A DNA stretch of 64,000 nt from Actinomycetes bacterium (GCA_024637095.1 JAGXFV010000034.1:124001-188000), one strand, 5' to 3'. Shown: positions 18,821-28,220, counted from the stretch's first letter. Translations and numbers: made by a program. Notes: generated from the letters alone by a model not told the origin.

Positions 18821-18848
18821 TGGTCATCGCTATGCAACGGGGTATAAT
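18821..18848 (+). promoter_or_regulatory. Promoter of the mreB operon
   Basis: A perfect -10 TATAAT (18843-18848) with a weak -35 TGGTCA (18821-18826) 16 bp upstream. The transcript would start about 75 nt before the mreB coding region. Confidence 0.65.
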
Positions 18849-18932
18849 CGGGCTTCGACCGAGGGTCCGCGGGCGCGTGGCCTGTCGCGCCGACTTCTTT
18901 ATTGAGATCACTCTACTCGGAGGACGACACAT

Positions 18933-19976
18933 ATCGGCTTTCTGAGCTTCATAACCGGTTTCGCCGGAAGGGACATGGCCGTTGACCTGGGCACGGCCAA
19001 CACTTTGGTCTACGTGCGGGGCCGGGGCATCGTGCTCTCCGAGCCCTCCGTGGTGGCCATCGATTCTCGTTCGGGTGACGTTCATGCCGTCGGTGCCGAG
19101 GCCAAGCGCATGCTGGGCCGCACCCCGGGCACCATCACCGCCATCCGTCCCCTAAAAGACGGGGTCATCGCCGATTTCGACGTGACCGAGCAGATGCTGC
19201 GTCACTTCATCCAGAAGGTTCACCAGAACCGTTGGGCCCACCCGCGGGTGGTCGTGTGTGTTCCCTCCGGGGTTACCGGAGTGGAGCGGCGCGCCGTGGA
19301 AGAGGCGACCATCACCGCCGGGGCGCGGGCCGCCTATTTGATCGAGGAGCCCATGGCGGCCGCGATCGGCGCCGGCCTTCCGGTCAGCGAACCGACCGGG
19401 AGTATGATCGTGGACATCGGCGGGGGCACGAGCGAGGTGGCCGTCATCTCTCTGGGGGGCATTGTCACCGCTCAGTCGGTGCGTATCGGCGGGGATGAAC
19501 TCGACGAGGCGATCATCGCCTTCGTCAAGAAAGAGTACAAACTGATGATCGGCTCGCAGACCGCCGAAGAGCTTAAGCTGGAGATCGGTTCCGCCTACGT
19601 ACTCGAAGAGGAGGCGCAGGCCGAAATTCGGGGCCGCGACCTGGTCACAGGGCTTCCCAAGACCGTGGTGATTTCCTCGGAGGAAGTGCGCGACGCCATC
19701 GCCGAGCCGGTGGCCTCGATCATCGACGCGATCAAGGCGACTCTGGACAAGACTCCACCCGAACTTGCTTCGGACGTCATGGACCGCGGGATCATGCTTG
19801 CCGGAGGAGGCTCGCTCCTCCAGGGAATGACCGAGCGGATCAGGCAAGAAACGCAGATGCCCGTGCACCTGGCCGAATCCCCGCTCACCTGTGTGGCGGT
19901 GGGGTCGGGCAGGTCTCTCGAGGAGTTTGAGGCGCTGCACCGGTCGTCGCAGCGGTCACGCAAACGCCGGTACTGA
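18933..19976 (+). CDS. mreB: Rod shape-determining actin homologue MreB
   Basis: About 347 residues. MreB is the bacterial actin that guides sidewall synthesis. The phosphate-1 motif DLGTANTLVYVRG, the phosphate-2 motif MIVDIGGGTSEVAVISL and the adenosine motif LAGGGSLLQGM are all present. Homology extends 14 residues upstream of the only canonical start (ATG 18975), through GFLSFITGFAGRD, which is standard MreB N-terminus and part of its membrane contact. That segment begins at ATC 18933, 9 nt after a GGAGG box (18919-18923). No ATG, GTG or TTG lies between the in-frame stop at 18903 and 18975. The entry assumes ATC initiation; if wrong, use 18975. mreC follows after 16 nt. Confidence 0.9.
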   Translation: MGFLSFITGFAGRDMAVDLGTANTLVYVRGRGIVLSEPSVVAIDSRSGDVHAVGAEAKRMLGRTPGTITAIRPLKDGVIADFDVTEQMLRHFIQKVHQNRWAHPRVVVCVPSGVTGVERRAVEEATITAGARAAYLIEEPMAAAIGAGLPVSEPTGSMIVDIGGGTSEVAVISLGGIVTAQSVRIGGDELDEAIIAFVKKEYKLMIGSQTAEELKLEIGSAYVLEEEAQAEIRGRDLVTGLPKTVVISSEEVRDAIAEPVASIIDAIKATLDKTPPELASDVMDRGIMLAGGGSLLQGMTERIRQETQMPVHLAESPLTCVAVGSGRSLEEFEALHRSSQRSRKRRY

Positions 19977-19992
19977 TGGGCGGAGGTGTGGT

Positions 19993-20922
19993 TTGCTGCG
20001 AGACCCTGATGTGCGCCGGCGTCTTCTATTCGGCGCACTCATCGTCATATCTCTAGTTCTGCTGACGGCCTTCTTCCGGGAACCGGCCACCGGAGCACTT
20101 CACGGTCTGCAGCGCGGCACCCTGGGCTATCTCACTCCGCTGCAGAGCACGGCCACTCGGGCCATCGAGCCGTTCCAGGACGGCTATCGCTGGGCGGGTG
20201 ACCTGCTCGAAGCCCACAGCCGCAACGAGGGCCTCCAGACGGAACTCGAGGGCCTGCGCGGGCGCGTGGTCCAACTGGAGGAGGCCGATCAAGAGAATCG
20301 GCGTCTCAAAGAGCTTCTCGATTTCCGTGAGACGGCGATCTTCCCTGCCGGCTCCGAGTTCGTGGTTGCCCGGGTGATCGGGCGCTCTCCCACCAGATGG
20401 CAGGAGTGGGTTCACATAGACAAGGGAAGCGCGGATGGACTCAGGCTCAATCAGCCCGTGGTCGGCGCGACCAACGCGACCGGGGACTCGCTCTCCGGTA
20501 AGGGCCTCGTGGGAAAGGTCGTGGGGTTGAGCGAGAATGCCGCCCAGATTCAGCTGATTACCGACCCTGAATCCAGCGTGGCTGCGCTCATCCAGCAATC
20601 CCGGGCGCGAGGCATCGTGGTGGTGCCCGAAGCCGGCCGGTTGGTGATGGACTATGTGGAGAGAGATCAGCGGGTCGAGGCCAAGCAAATCGTGGAGACC
20701 TCCGGATTTGGAGAGGTGTATCCCAAAGGCATCCCCGTCGGCGTCGTGCAGACGGTGGGCGAAGAGGATGTCAATGTCTACAAGCAAATCGAGATTCGGA
20801 CCTTCGTAGACTTCGGCGTGCTCGAGGAAGTCATGGTCGTGATCTCACCGGCGGTGCTGAACGTGGATGAGTCGAAGATGGAAACCCTCAGCCCTACCGA
20901 CGAGACCGTGGCCACCCCATGA
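19993..20922 (+). CDS. mreC: Rod shape-determining protein MreC
   Basis: 309 residues. A single membrane segment lies near residues 11-27, then a coiled coil (about 65-110, rich in E/L/R/Q) and the periplasmic-type beta domain with VVGATNATGD, SLSGKGLVGKVVG and TSGFGEVYPKGIPVG. It links MreB to the cell-wall enzymes. TTG 19993 with GGAGG 6 nt upstream was chosen; the frame stays open into mreB, but those residues are not MreC-like. The last codons overlap mreD. Confidence 0.92.
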   Translation: MLRDPDVRRRLLFGALIVISLVLLTAFFREPATGALHGLQRGTLGYLTPLQSTATRAIEPFQDGYRWAGDLLEAHSRNEGLQTELEGLRGRVVQLEEADQENRRLKELLDFRETAIFPAGSEFVVARVIGRSPTRWQEWVHIDKGSADGLRLNQPVVGATNATGDSLSGKGLVGKVVGLSENAAQIQLITDPESSVAALIQQSRARGIVVVPEAGRLVMDYVERDQRVEAKQIVETSGFGEVYPKGIPVGVVQTVGEEDVNVYKQIEIRTFVDFGVLEEVMVVISPAVLNVDESKMETLSPTDETVATP

Positions 20923-21449
20923 CCTCTGCCGTGAGACTCCCGGATGGCGTGAGACTGGGCGGTATGCTGCTGGTCGCCGTGGCCGTTCAGGCCGTCGTGA
21001 CCTCCCGTGTACTGGTGCTTGGCGTCAGCGCCGATCTCTTCCTGGTGCTCGCGGTGCTGGTGGCTCTGGGGCGCGGCTCGACCAAAGGAGCGCTGTTTGG
21101 TTTCGGCGCGGGCCTGTTGGCGGACATCATCTATCTGGAGCCGGTGGGCTTGCGCACCTTCATCTACCTCATGCTGGGCTACGGGGTGGGGCGCTATTCG
21201 GAGATTCTGGGCGTTGGCAGCGCGTGGACCGTCGTCTTGCTGGCCGCGGTCTCGGCCTTCTCGGCGGAACTCGTTTACGCTCTCTTCCAACTGCTCGCCG
21301 GGCAGCCCGGTTCGTTCTGGGCGATGCTGCAACGGCAGGTCCTGCCGGCTGCGCTGCTGGATGCCCTGGTAGCGGCACCCCTATATCTTGGTCTGGTTCG
21401 CCTGGGAATGCTCGACCCGCCCGGCGGAGCCGGACCTTCGTTCAAGTAA
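20919..21449 (+). CDS. mreD: Rod shape-determining protein MreD
   Basis: 176 residues, mostly hydrophobic, with five or so membrane spans. This fits MreD, the small integral membrane member of the MreBCD complex. Sequence motifs are weak, as usual for MreD, so the call rests on its place directly after mreC (ATGA overlap), its length and its hydropathy. Confidence 0.85.
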   Translation: MTSAVRLPDGVRLGGMLLVAVAVQAVVTSRVLVLGVSADLFLVLAVLVALGRGSTKGALFGFGAGLLADIIYLEPVGLRTFIYLMLGYGVGRYSEILGVGSAWTVVLLAAVSAFSAELVYALFQLLAGQPGSFWAMLQRQVLPAALLDALVAAPLYLGLVRLGMLDPPGGAGPSFK

Positions 21450-21503
21450 CTCACCGACTCCGCCCTTCAGGGCACGGAGAACCGGAGAAACGGTAGCAGA
21501 CAA

Positions 21504-23435
21504 TTGTATCTCGAACCCACAAGAAAGCAGCGCTCCCCTTCAGACGATCCCTCCTTGGGCATGCGCCTGGGGATCCTCGCTGTGGTCGTGCTGCTCGCCT
21601 TTAGCGTCCTGGGATTCCGGCTGTGGTTTCTGCAGATGATCTCGGGCGACCAATACACCGTGATGGCGGATAACAACCGGCTGCGCACGGTCACCATAGA
21701 GGCTCCGCGCGGGGTCGTCTACGATCGGGGAGGTCCCGACGAGGGCAGCGCGCTGGTCGAGAACCGCGCCGGCCTCAGCGTGGGCATCCTTCCCATGGAC
21801 CTCCGCAACGAGGAGCAGGTGGTGCCTCGGCTGGCTTCGATCTTGGAAGTGCCGGAGGATGAGCTGTGGCAGAAGATCGAGACCGCGAAAGAAGACCCAT
21901 ACGTGGTCACGGTACTCAAAGAGGACGTCTCGGAAGACGACGTGGTCGCCTATCTGGAGGAGCACCGGGTGGAGTTTCCCGGAGTGCGGATCGAGAAGGC
22001 CTACCTGCGGGATTATCCACGGGACGCATTCGGCACTCACCTGTTGGGCTACGTAGGGGAGATCTCCGAAGAGGAGCTGCAGGGCGAAAAGTTCCGCCCG
22101 CTGAAGGCGGGGGCCAAGGTGGGCAAGGATGGGATCGAACACACCTACGACAACTTCCTGCGCGGAGTCGACGGCACCAGCACGGTGGAAGTCGACTCCG
22201 CGGGGCGGCCGAAGCGCGAGGTATCGATGAGCCCCCCTCTGCCGGGAAAGAATCTGTGGCTAACCATAGACTCCAGTCTTCAGGACGCCGCCGAGCGCGG
22301 CATCGCTGAGGGGATCGAGCTCGCCCAGAGCCAGGGCTTTGCGGGCGCGGACGCCGGCGTCGTCGTCGCGCTGGATCCGCGCAGCGGCGAGGTGCTGGCC
22401 ATGGCCTCCTATCCAGACTATCCGCTCTCGCTCTGGGTTGGTGGCATGGGCGACCAGGAGTACGCGACGCTGACCGCAGAGGACTCCAACAATCCGCTGT
22501 TCGACCGGGCGCTCAAAGGCCTCTATCCCGCGGCGTCGACCTTCAAGCCCTTCGTGGCCCTTGCCGCTCTGGAGAACGATGTCATCACGCCGGATACGGT
22601 TTTCACCGACCCCGGCTTCTATCAGATTGGCCAGCAGCGTTGGAAATGCTGGGAAGAGGACGGTCACGGCGAAGTGAACCTGGTCGAAGCGATCATGGAG
22701 TCCTGCGACACCTACTTCTACAATGTGGGCCACAAGTTCTATAAGAGGGAAGGCCCGGTCATGCAGGATTTCGTGCGCCAGTTCGGCTTTGGCAGCCCCA
22801 CCGGCATCGACCTGCCCGACGAGTACTTCGGCCGCGTGCCCGACAAGGATTGGAAGAAGGAGAAGGGCAAGACGGCGGAGGATAAGGCCTGGAAGCCCGG
22901 AGACGATGTAAACCTGTCCATCGGCCAGGGTGACCTGTTGACCACCCCGCTGCAGCTGGCCACCGGTTTCGCCGCAATCGCCAACGCCTCTACCGAGGAC
23001 GCCAACGGCCGAGTGAAGCTCAACCTGCTCGTGCCGAGGCTGGCGCTCAAGGTCACGGACAACGCGGGCAACGTGGAGCATGAGGTGGAAACCGAGAAGC
23101 GCGCCGAAATCGAGGTCGATGCCGACGACCTCCGCGCGGTCAAGCGCGGGTTGGAGTTGGTCACCTCGGAGGTGGGGGGAACTGCCAGGGCGGCCTTTGA
23201 GGGCTTTCCCGTGGCGGTGGCCGGCAAGACCGGCACCGCGGAGAAGAAGCCGGAAGACGATTACGCCTGGTTCATGGGCTACGCGCCCGCAGACCAGCCT
23301 GAGATCTTGGTGGTCGCCCTCATTGAAGAGGGCGGTCACGGCAGTTCGGTGGCGGCTCCGGTCGTGCGCCGGGTGCTGGAGCGGTACTTCCAGCAGGAGC
23401 CGAGCGTGCTTAAGCAGCTCGAGGTGAGCGAGTGA
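21504..23435 (+). CDS. mrdA: Penicillin-binding protein 2, elongation transpeptidase
   Basis: 643 residues. An N-terminal membrane anchor (about 25-45), the PBP dimerisation domain with APRGVVYDRGG, and a transpeptidase domain are visible. The active-site motifs are S345TFK, S400CD and K575TG. It cross-links sidewall peptidoglycan in partnership with RodA, whose gene follows with a 4-nt GTGA overlap. The TTG start at 21504 has only a weak, distant CGGAGAA box. Confidence 0.93.
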   Translation: MYLEPTRKQRSPSDDPSLGMRLGILAVVVLLAFSVLGFRLWFLQMISGDQYTVMADNNRLRTVTIEAPRGVVYDRGGPDEGSALVENRAGLSVGILPMDLRNEEQVVPRLASILEVPEDELWQKIETAKEDPYVVTVLKEDVSEDDVVAYLEEHRVEFPGVRIEKAYLRDYPRDAFGTHLLGYVGEISEEELQGEKFRPLKAGAKVGKDGIEHTYDNFLRGVDGTSTVEVDSAGRPKREVSMSPPLPGKNLWLTIDSSLQDAAERGIAEGIELAQSQGFAGADAGVVVALDPRSGEVLAMASYPDYPLSLWVGGMGDQEYATLTAEDSNNPLFDRALKGLYPAASTFKPFVALAALENDVITPDTVFTDPGFYQIGQQRWKCWEEDGHGEVNLVEAIMESCDTYFYNVGHKFYKREGPVMQDFVRQFGFGSPTGIDLPDEYFGRVPDKDWKKEKGKTAEDKAWKPGDDVNLSIGQGDLLTTPLQLATGFAAIANASTEDANGRVKLNLLVPRLALKVTDNAGNVEHEVETEKRAEIEVDADDLRAVKRGLELVTSEVGGTARAAFEGFPVAVAGKTGTAEKKPEDDYAWFMGYAPADQPEILVVALIEEGGHGSSVAAPVVRRVLERYFQQEPSVLKQLEVSE

Positions 23436-24649
23436 GCGTGCTGCAGAGGTCTTCGGAACGCCCCTTTGGCGGCTTTCACCTGGGCGCCTACCTCAAGAAC
23501 GTGGATTGGCTGCTTTTCTTCGTGACCATGGCCCTGGCCGGGTTTGGCCTCGCGATGATCTACTCGGCGAGCTACCAGGATTCCAACATAGCCCGGCCTA
23601 CTGCCTACGTCGACGCCCAGCTGGTCGGCCTGGTTCTGGGGTTCTTGGGGATGGTGGTGCTCAGTCTCTTCGACTTCGCCTGGCTGACGAGCTGGCGGCG
23701 CTACCTCTACGGTTTCACGATCGCGCTGCTGCTGGTCACCTTGGTGATCGGCGAGGAGCGCATGGGCGCCCGCCGCTGGATCGCGCTGTCCTTCATAGAC
23801 CTGCAGTCCTCGGAACTGGCCAAACTGCTCATCATCGCTTCCTTCGGGGCCTTCCTGGCCGAGGGCGTCGAGTTGCGCGGTCGTTTTCGTTTCGTACTCC
23901 AGGCGACGGCCTATGTGGGCGTGCCCGCGGCACTGGTGTTCGTGCAGCCGGATCTGGGCACCTCGCTCGTGTTCCTGGTGATCTACTTCACCATGCTTCT
24001 AGTTTGGGGGGCGCGCTGGAGCCATCTCGCCGTGGTGGTGGGTACCCTGCTCGCGGCGGTCGTTGCGGTGCTGCGGGTGCTCCCGGCCACGTTCGACGTG
24101 CACCTGCTCAAGCCGTACCAGATCGAGCGGCTGATGGTCTTCGTCGATCCGCAGCTGGACGCCGGCGACGCGGGTTATCAGCTCGCTCAGAGCAAGATCG
24201 CCGTGGCCAGCGGAATGGTCACCGGAAAGGGCTTCATGGAGGGTACCCAGACGCACCTCAATTTCCTGCCCGCCCACCACACCGACTTCATCTTCTCGGT
24301 AGTTGGGGAGGAGTTGGGGTTCGTTGGTGCCGCTCTCTTGCTCGGTCTCTATTTGCTGCTACTCTGGCGGGCATTCCGAATTGCCGCCGAGTCCAAGAAC
24401 CTCTACGGTTCTCTGTTGGCTGCCGGGGTCATCGGCGTGTTGCTGTTCCAGGTTTTCGTCAACGTGGGTATGACGATCGGCATCATGCCCATCACCGGTC
24501 TCCCCCTGCCTTTCATCAGCTTCGGCAGCAGTTCCCTGGTGACGTTCCTCCTTGCTTCGGGGCTGCTGCAGAGCGTGCACATCCACTCTCGCGTCGCCCT
24601 TTACGGTGGCCGCGTAAAAGGAGAGCCATATGGCCAGCTTGCCACTTAG
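23432..24649 (+). CDS. rodA: RodA peptidoglycan glycosyltransferase (SEDS family)
   Basis: 405 residues with about ten membrane spans. SEDS hallmarks are visible: LQSSELAKLLIIASFGAFLA, FVQPDLGTSLVFLV, HHTDFIFSVVGEELGFVG and ITGLPLPFISFGSSSLV. It polymerises lipid II during elongation. It is the second SEDS gene of the window (ftsW lies in the division cluster), and its place after PBP2 identifies it as RodA. The 3' end overlaps the next gene by 20 nt. Confidence 0.93.
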   Translation: MSVLQRSSERPFGGFHLGAYLKNVDWLLFFVTMALAGFGLAMIYSASYQDSNIARPTAYVDAQLVGLVLGFLGMVVLSLFDFAWLTSWRRYLYGFTIALLLVTLVIGEERMGARRWIALSFIDLQSSELAKLLIIASFGAFLAEGVELRGRFRFVLQATAYVGVPAALVFVQPDLGTSLVFLVIYFTMLLVWGARWSHLAVVVGTLLAAVVAVLRVLPATFDVHLLKPYQIERLMVFVDPQLDAGDAGYQLAQSKIAVASGMVTGKGFMEGTQTHLNFLPAHHTDFIFSVVGEELGFVGAALLLGLYLLLLWRAFRIAAESKNLYGSLLAAGVIGVLLFQVFVNVGMTIGIMPITGLPLPFISFGSSSLVTFLLASGLLQSVHIHSRVALYGGRVKGEPYGQLAT

Positions 24650-25595
24650 CCCCAGCAAGATCTGGGATGCGTGGAAGGACGTAACCGCCGCGACCGATGC
24701 CCAGGCCGAGCTCATTCTGACCGGGGATGTGGAACTCGTCGAACGAGCACGAGTGGAGTTGGCACCCGCGGGGGGAGCCGGAGCGCCGGGCGGTCACAGC
24801 CGCATATGGAACGGCAGTGCGGAGGGGCTGGCCCAACTGAGCCTCGACGAGGGCGATACCCTGCTGGTGTTCGCGCAACCGGGGGACGAGGATGCCTGGG
24901 CCAGAGCGCTCAAGAAGCGTAAGCCCCCGGCTGCGGTGGTCGCGGTGGACGACGGCCCTGCGGCCGGCCACGACGTCACTTGGTACCGCAAGAACGTTTA
25001 CCGCGTTTCCTTCGCCGACAATCCACGAGGGTGGGAGAAGTTGGCCGAGGCCATCGTGGACGCGAACGGAGAGCGTTTCATCTCCCTGGCCCGTCGCTAC
25101 CCACGGCTGCGCAAAGTCGCCGCCCACCGGGTGATCGAAGACACCTCTCGCCAGAACGGCGTGGTGGGCGTCGCCTTCTTCGTGCCGGGCACAGATATGC
25201 CGGTGATGATGCTCAACCAGATCAAGATGGTGCTCTCTCTGGCGGTGATGCACGGGGAGGAGCTCACTCGCGACCGGGCCGTCGAGATTCTGGGGGTCGT
25301 TGGTGCCGGGCTGGGGTTGCGCACCGTCGCTCGAGAGGCTCTCGGTTTCATACCCGGCCCCGGTTGGGTGCTGAAGGGAGCCTTGGGCTACACCGGGACT
25401 CGGGCCATGGGCGAGGCGGCGCTGCGTTACTTCCGCGAAGACGACGACCGCTCGCCCGGCCGTTTCGCCAAGTTGCTGGAGAAGGCCCGTGAGAGCGCAC
25501 CGGGCGTGACCGAGACTGCCGGCGAGGCCGTGGCGTCCTTCGGCGAAACGGCGACGGAAAAGGTCTTCGGCCTGATCAAACGCTTCCGCTCGTGA
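24630..25595 (+). CDS. DUF697-type protein of unknown function
   Basis: 321 residues. The N-terminal 150 residues look like a degenerate P-loop or Rossmann-like domain without a Walker A motif. The C-terminal half (about 160-285) resembles DUF697, with RVIEDTSRQNGVVGVAFFVPG, a hydrophobic helix pair around MLNQIKMVLSLAVMHG, and a Gly/Ala-rich helix hairpin near 210-265. DUF697 is often joined to GTPase domains; here the GTPase part is absent or has decayed. ATG 24630 follows AAAGGAGA. It overlaps rodA by 20 nt and the radical SAM gene by 4 nt, so the three are translationally linked. The role is unknown. Confidence 0.75.
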   Translation: MASLPLSPSKIWDAWKDVTAATDAQAELILTGDVELVERARVELAPAGGAGAPGGHSRIWNGSAEGLAQLSLDEGDTLLVFAQPGDEDAWARALKKRKPPAAVVAVDDGPAAGHDVTWYRKNVYRVSFADNPRGWEKLAEAIVDANGERFISLARRYPRLRKVAAHRVIEDTSRQNGVVGVAFFVPGTDMPVMMLNQIKMVLSLAVMHGEELTRDRAVEILGVVGAGLGLRTVAREALGFIPGPGWVLKGALGYTGTRAMGEAALRYFREDDDRSPGRFAKLLEKARESAPGVTETAGEAVASFGETATEKVFGLIKRFRS

Positions 25596-28213
25596 ATACG
25601 GGCGGGGAGCGGCACGCCGCCGAGCTCCGCCGCCGATACGAGCAGTTGGTGGGGCGGGTCGCGAATCCGGCACGGCTGACCGGCGGAGAGATCGGCGCGG
25701 GCAGTGGGTTCTCCGGCGACGAGACCGAGCTGCGTGTGGCGCTTGGCTTTCCCGATACCTACGAGATAGGCATCGCCAATCAGGCCATGCAGATTCTCTA
25801 TCACGAGGCGGGCAGAACGCCCGGGGTCACGGTTGAGCGGGTCTATCTGCCCTGGGTAGACGTCATCGCCGAGCTGCGCGCCGAGGGTCTGCCGCTGGTT
25901 ACCCTGGAGAGCTGGACGCCGGTCCGCCAGGCGCACCTGCTGGGTCTCACCCTGCAGCACGAACTCAACTTCAGCAACGTGCTCGAGCTTCTCGATCTTG
26001 CGGAGGTCCCCCTGCGGGCGGCCGAACGAGGCGAGGGCGATCCCCTGGTGCTCGGGGGAGGGCCGGCGATGGCCAACTTCCTCCCGCTGACCGCCTTCTT
26101 CGACGCCTTCGTGGTGGGCGACGGGGAGCTCATCTTCCCCGACGTGCTGGCCGCGGAGCGCGAGGCGCGCTCGCGCGGGGCGAGCCGCCGGGACAGGCGC
26201 GACTCCCTTGCCCGTATTCCCGGGGTTTACGTTCCCGGCATCTCTCGTAAGGTGATCCGCCGGGTGGTGTCCGACCTCGCCCTTGCCGACTACCCGGAGC
26301 AGTGTCTGGTGCCTTTGACTGCGGGGGTGCACGACCGTGCCTGGGTCGAGGTGATGCGCGGCTGCACCCGGGGTTGCCGCTATTGCCAAGCGGGGATGTG
26401 GTATCGCCCGGTCAGAGAGCGTCCTGCCCCCATGGTGATCAGTATGGCCGCGGGCGCCGCCCGGGCCACCGGCCATGAGGAGGTGAGCCTCGCCTCACTT
26501 TCGACCACCGACTACAGCGCCCTCGCTCCGGTCATCGCCGCGCTCGAAAAGGAAGAACCCGACCTACGGGTGAATCTGCCTTCCCTCCGGGTCGATTCGG
26601 CGGCGGTGCGCCTCGCTCACGTCACCTCGGAGAGAGGCTCCTCGGTCACCCTGGCCCCGGAGGCGGGCAGCCAGCGCATGCGCGACGTCATCAACAAGAA
26701 CGTCAGCGAGGCGGATATCGTCGACGCGGTCGGGCAGGCCTTTTCGCTGGGTTACACCACCATCAAGCTGTATTTCATGATCGGCCTGCCCGAGGAGCGG
26801 GACGAGGACGTCGAGGCAATCGTGGATCTGGTCCGGCGGCTGCAGGCTCTCGGTCGCGAGCACCTGGGCCCGCGGGTGGGACGGCTGCAGGTACATGTCA
26901 GCGTCACCAATTTCATACCCAAGCCCTTCACCCCGTTTCAATGGGCGGGGATGGCTGCGCCCGAGGTGCTGAAGCAGCGGCAGGAGTTGCTGCGACGCGG
27001 TCTGCGCGGAAAGGGACTCAAGCTGTCCCTGCACGACATCCCTGGGAGCTATCTGGAGGCCGCCCTGGCGCGGGGGGGCGAGGAGATCGCCGGCGTGATC
27101 GAGGGCGCCTGGCGTCGGGGCGCCCGCTTCGACTCCTGGACTGAGCAGTTCGATATGCGCGCGTGGGAGGACGCTTTCACCGCCGCACCGGAGGCTCACG
27201 TCGCCGCCGCGAAACCGGCGTCTCGCTCAGGGTGGGGCGAAGCCGGCTCATCCTCTGCCGCCCGGGAAGCAAGCGCGCAGGCCCGGGCCACCCGCGCCCT
27301 GGAGCGGAACGAGACCCTGCCCTGGGATCTGATCGAAGGCGCGGTGGACCGCGGTTTTCTCTGGGCGGAGTGGCAGCGGGCGTTGCGGGCCGAGACCACC
27401 GCCGATTGCCGCGGGGGGGAGTGCGGCGCCTGCGGCGCCTGCGGCGCGGGAGTGGAGATGGTGGTGGGGACAAGGGCGATGGCGCCCGCGGCGGCCACCG
27501 AGGTGCCGACACCTCAGTCGGCGGCGCCGGCTGCCTCACGGGACGGCACCCTCGCTACTTGGTACAGTCTTTCGTTCGCTGTGGACGGCCGCGCGCGCTT
27601 TCTGGGCCACCTGGATTCCGCGGAAGTCCTCCGCCGGGCGGTGCGCCGGGCGGGCGGACGTTTGGCGCTCTCGGCAGGCCTTCGGCCCAAGCCCTTGTTG
27701 GGGCTGGCGCTTCCCCGGGCCGTGGGGGTCTCCAGCCGGGGAGACCTTGCTGAGTTCGCGCTGGCGGAACAGCCAGGCAGCGACTTCACAGACCGCCTGA
27801 GCGCCGCTTTACCCGAGGGTTTTCGCCTGCTGGAACTCACCCGGGCGGGTGAACGTCCCCGGCTGGCCGCGAGGGTCGAAGGAGCGGATTACCTCGTCGG
27901 CCTGGCACAGCTGACGGACCCCGAGGCAGCGCGACTTAGAGAGGCGGCCGAAAGGTATAGTACGATGGAGTCCATTCCCATCGAACGGATTCGAGAGAAG
28001 GGCAAACGGCAGGTCGATGTGCGCGAGTATGCCGATCAGCCGGTGGTTCAGGAACATGAAGACCGCCGGCTGCTCTCCTTTTCCGTACGAGTGACGCCGT
28101 GGGGCACCGCCCGGCCCGAGGAGGTCGTGCGGGCGCTGCAGGAACTGGCGGGACTTCAATTGGAGATCAGTTTTATGGAACGAGTGCGAATTCAGCTACG
28201 AGAGGATTCCTGA
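25592..28213 (+). CDS. B12-binding-like radical SAM protein fused to DUF2344
   Basis: 873 residues. An N-terminal cobalamin-binding-like region (about 1-230) precedes a radical SAM barrel whose Fe-S motif is C258xxxC262xxC265 (CTRGCRYC). A low-complexity Ala/Pro/Ser linker (about 530-645) contains a cysteine cluster C606/C611/C614/C617, suggesting a second metal site. The C-terminal part from about 650 is the DUF2344 (TIGR03936) domain. The first part resembles TIGR03960. This fused pair commonly sits next to RNase E/G and L21/L27 genes, as here, and may modify RNA or a ribosomal factor, but its substrate is not established. The GTG start overlaps the DUF697 gene. Confidence 0.85.
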   Translation: MNTGGERHAAELRRRYEQLVGRVANPARLTGGEIGAGSGFSGDETELRVALGFPDTYEIGIANQAMQILYHEAGRTPGVTVERVYLPWVDVIAELRAEGLPLVTLESWTPVRQAHLLGLTLQHELNFSNVLELLDLAEVPLRAAERGEGDPLVLGGGPAMANFLPLTAFFDAFVVGDGELIFPDVLAAEREARSRGASRRDRRDSLARIPGVYVPGISRKVIRRVVSDLALADYPEQCLVPLTAGVHDRAWVEVMRGCTRGCRYCQAGMWYRPVRERPAPMVISMAAGAARATGHEEVSLASLSTTDYSALAPVIAALEKEEPDLRVNLPSLRVDSAAVRLAHVTSERGSSVTLAPEAGSQRMRDVINKNVSEADIVDAVGQAFSLGYTTIKLYFMIGLPEERDEDVEAIVDLVRRLQALGREHLGPRVGRLQVHVSVTNFIPKPFTPFQWAGMAAPEVLKQRQELLRRGLRGKGLKLSLHDIPGSYLEAALARGGEEIAGVIEGAWRRGARFDSWTEQFDMRAWEDAFTAAPEAHVAAAKPASRSGWGEAGSSSAAREASAQARATRALERNETLPWDLIEGAVDRGFLWAEWQRALRAETTADCRGGECGACGACGAGVEMVVGTRAMAPAAATEVPTPQSAAPAASRDGTLATWYSLSFAVDGRARFLGHLDSAEVLRRAVRRAGGRLALSAGLRPKPLLGLALPRAVGVSSRGDLAEFALAEQPGSDFTDRLSAALPEGFRLLELTRAGERPRLAARVEGADYLVGLAQLTDPEAARLREAAERYSTMESIPIERIREKGKRQVDVREYADQPVVQEHEDRRLLSFSVRVTPWGTARPEEVVRALQELAGLQLEISFMERVRIQLREDS

Positions 28214-28220
28214 GCCAACC

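Noticed and set aside
27163-27753. Alternative plus-strand frame within the radical SAM linker
   Set aside because: The linker is low-complexity, so several frames are open; the frame joined to both conserved domains is the real one.
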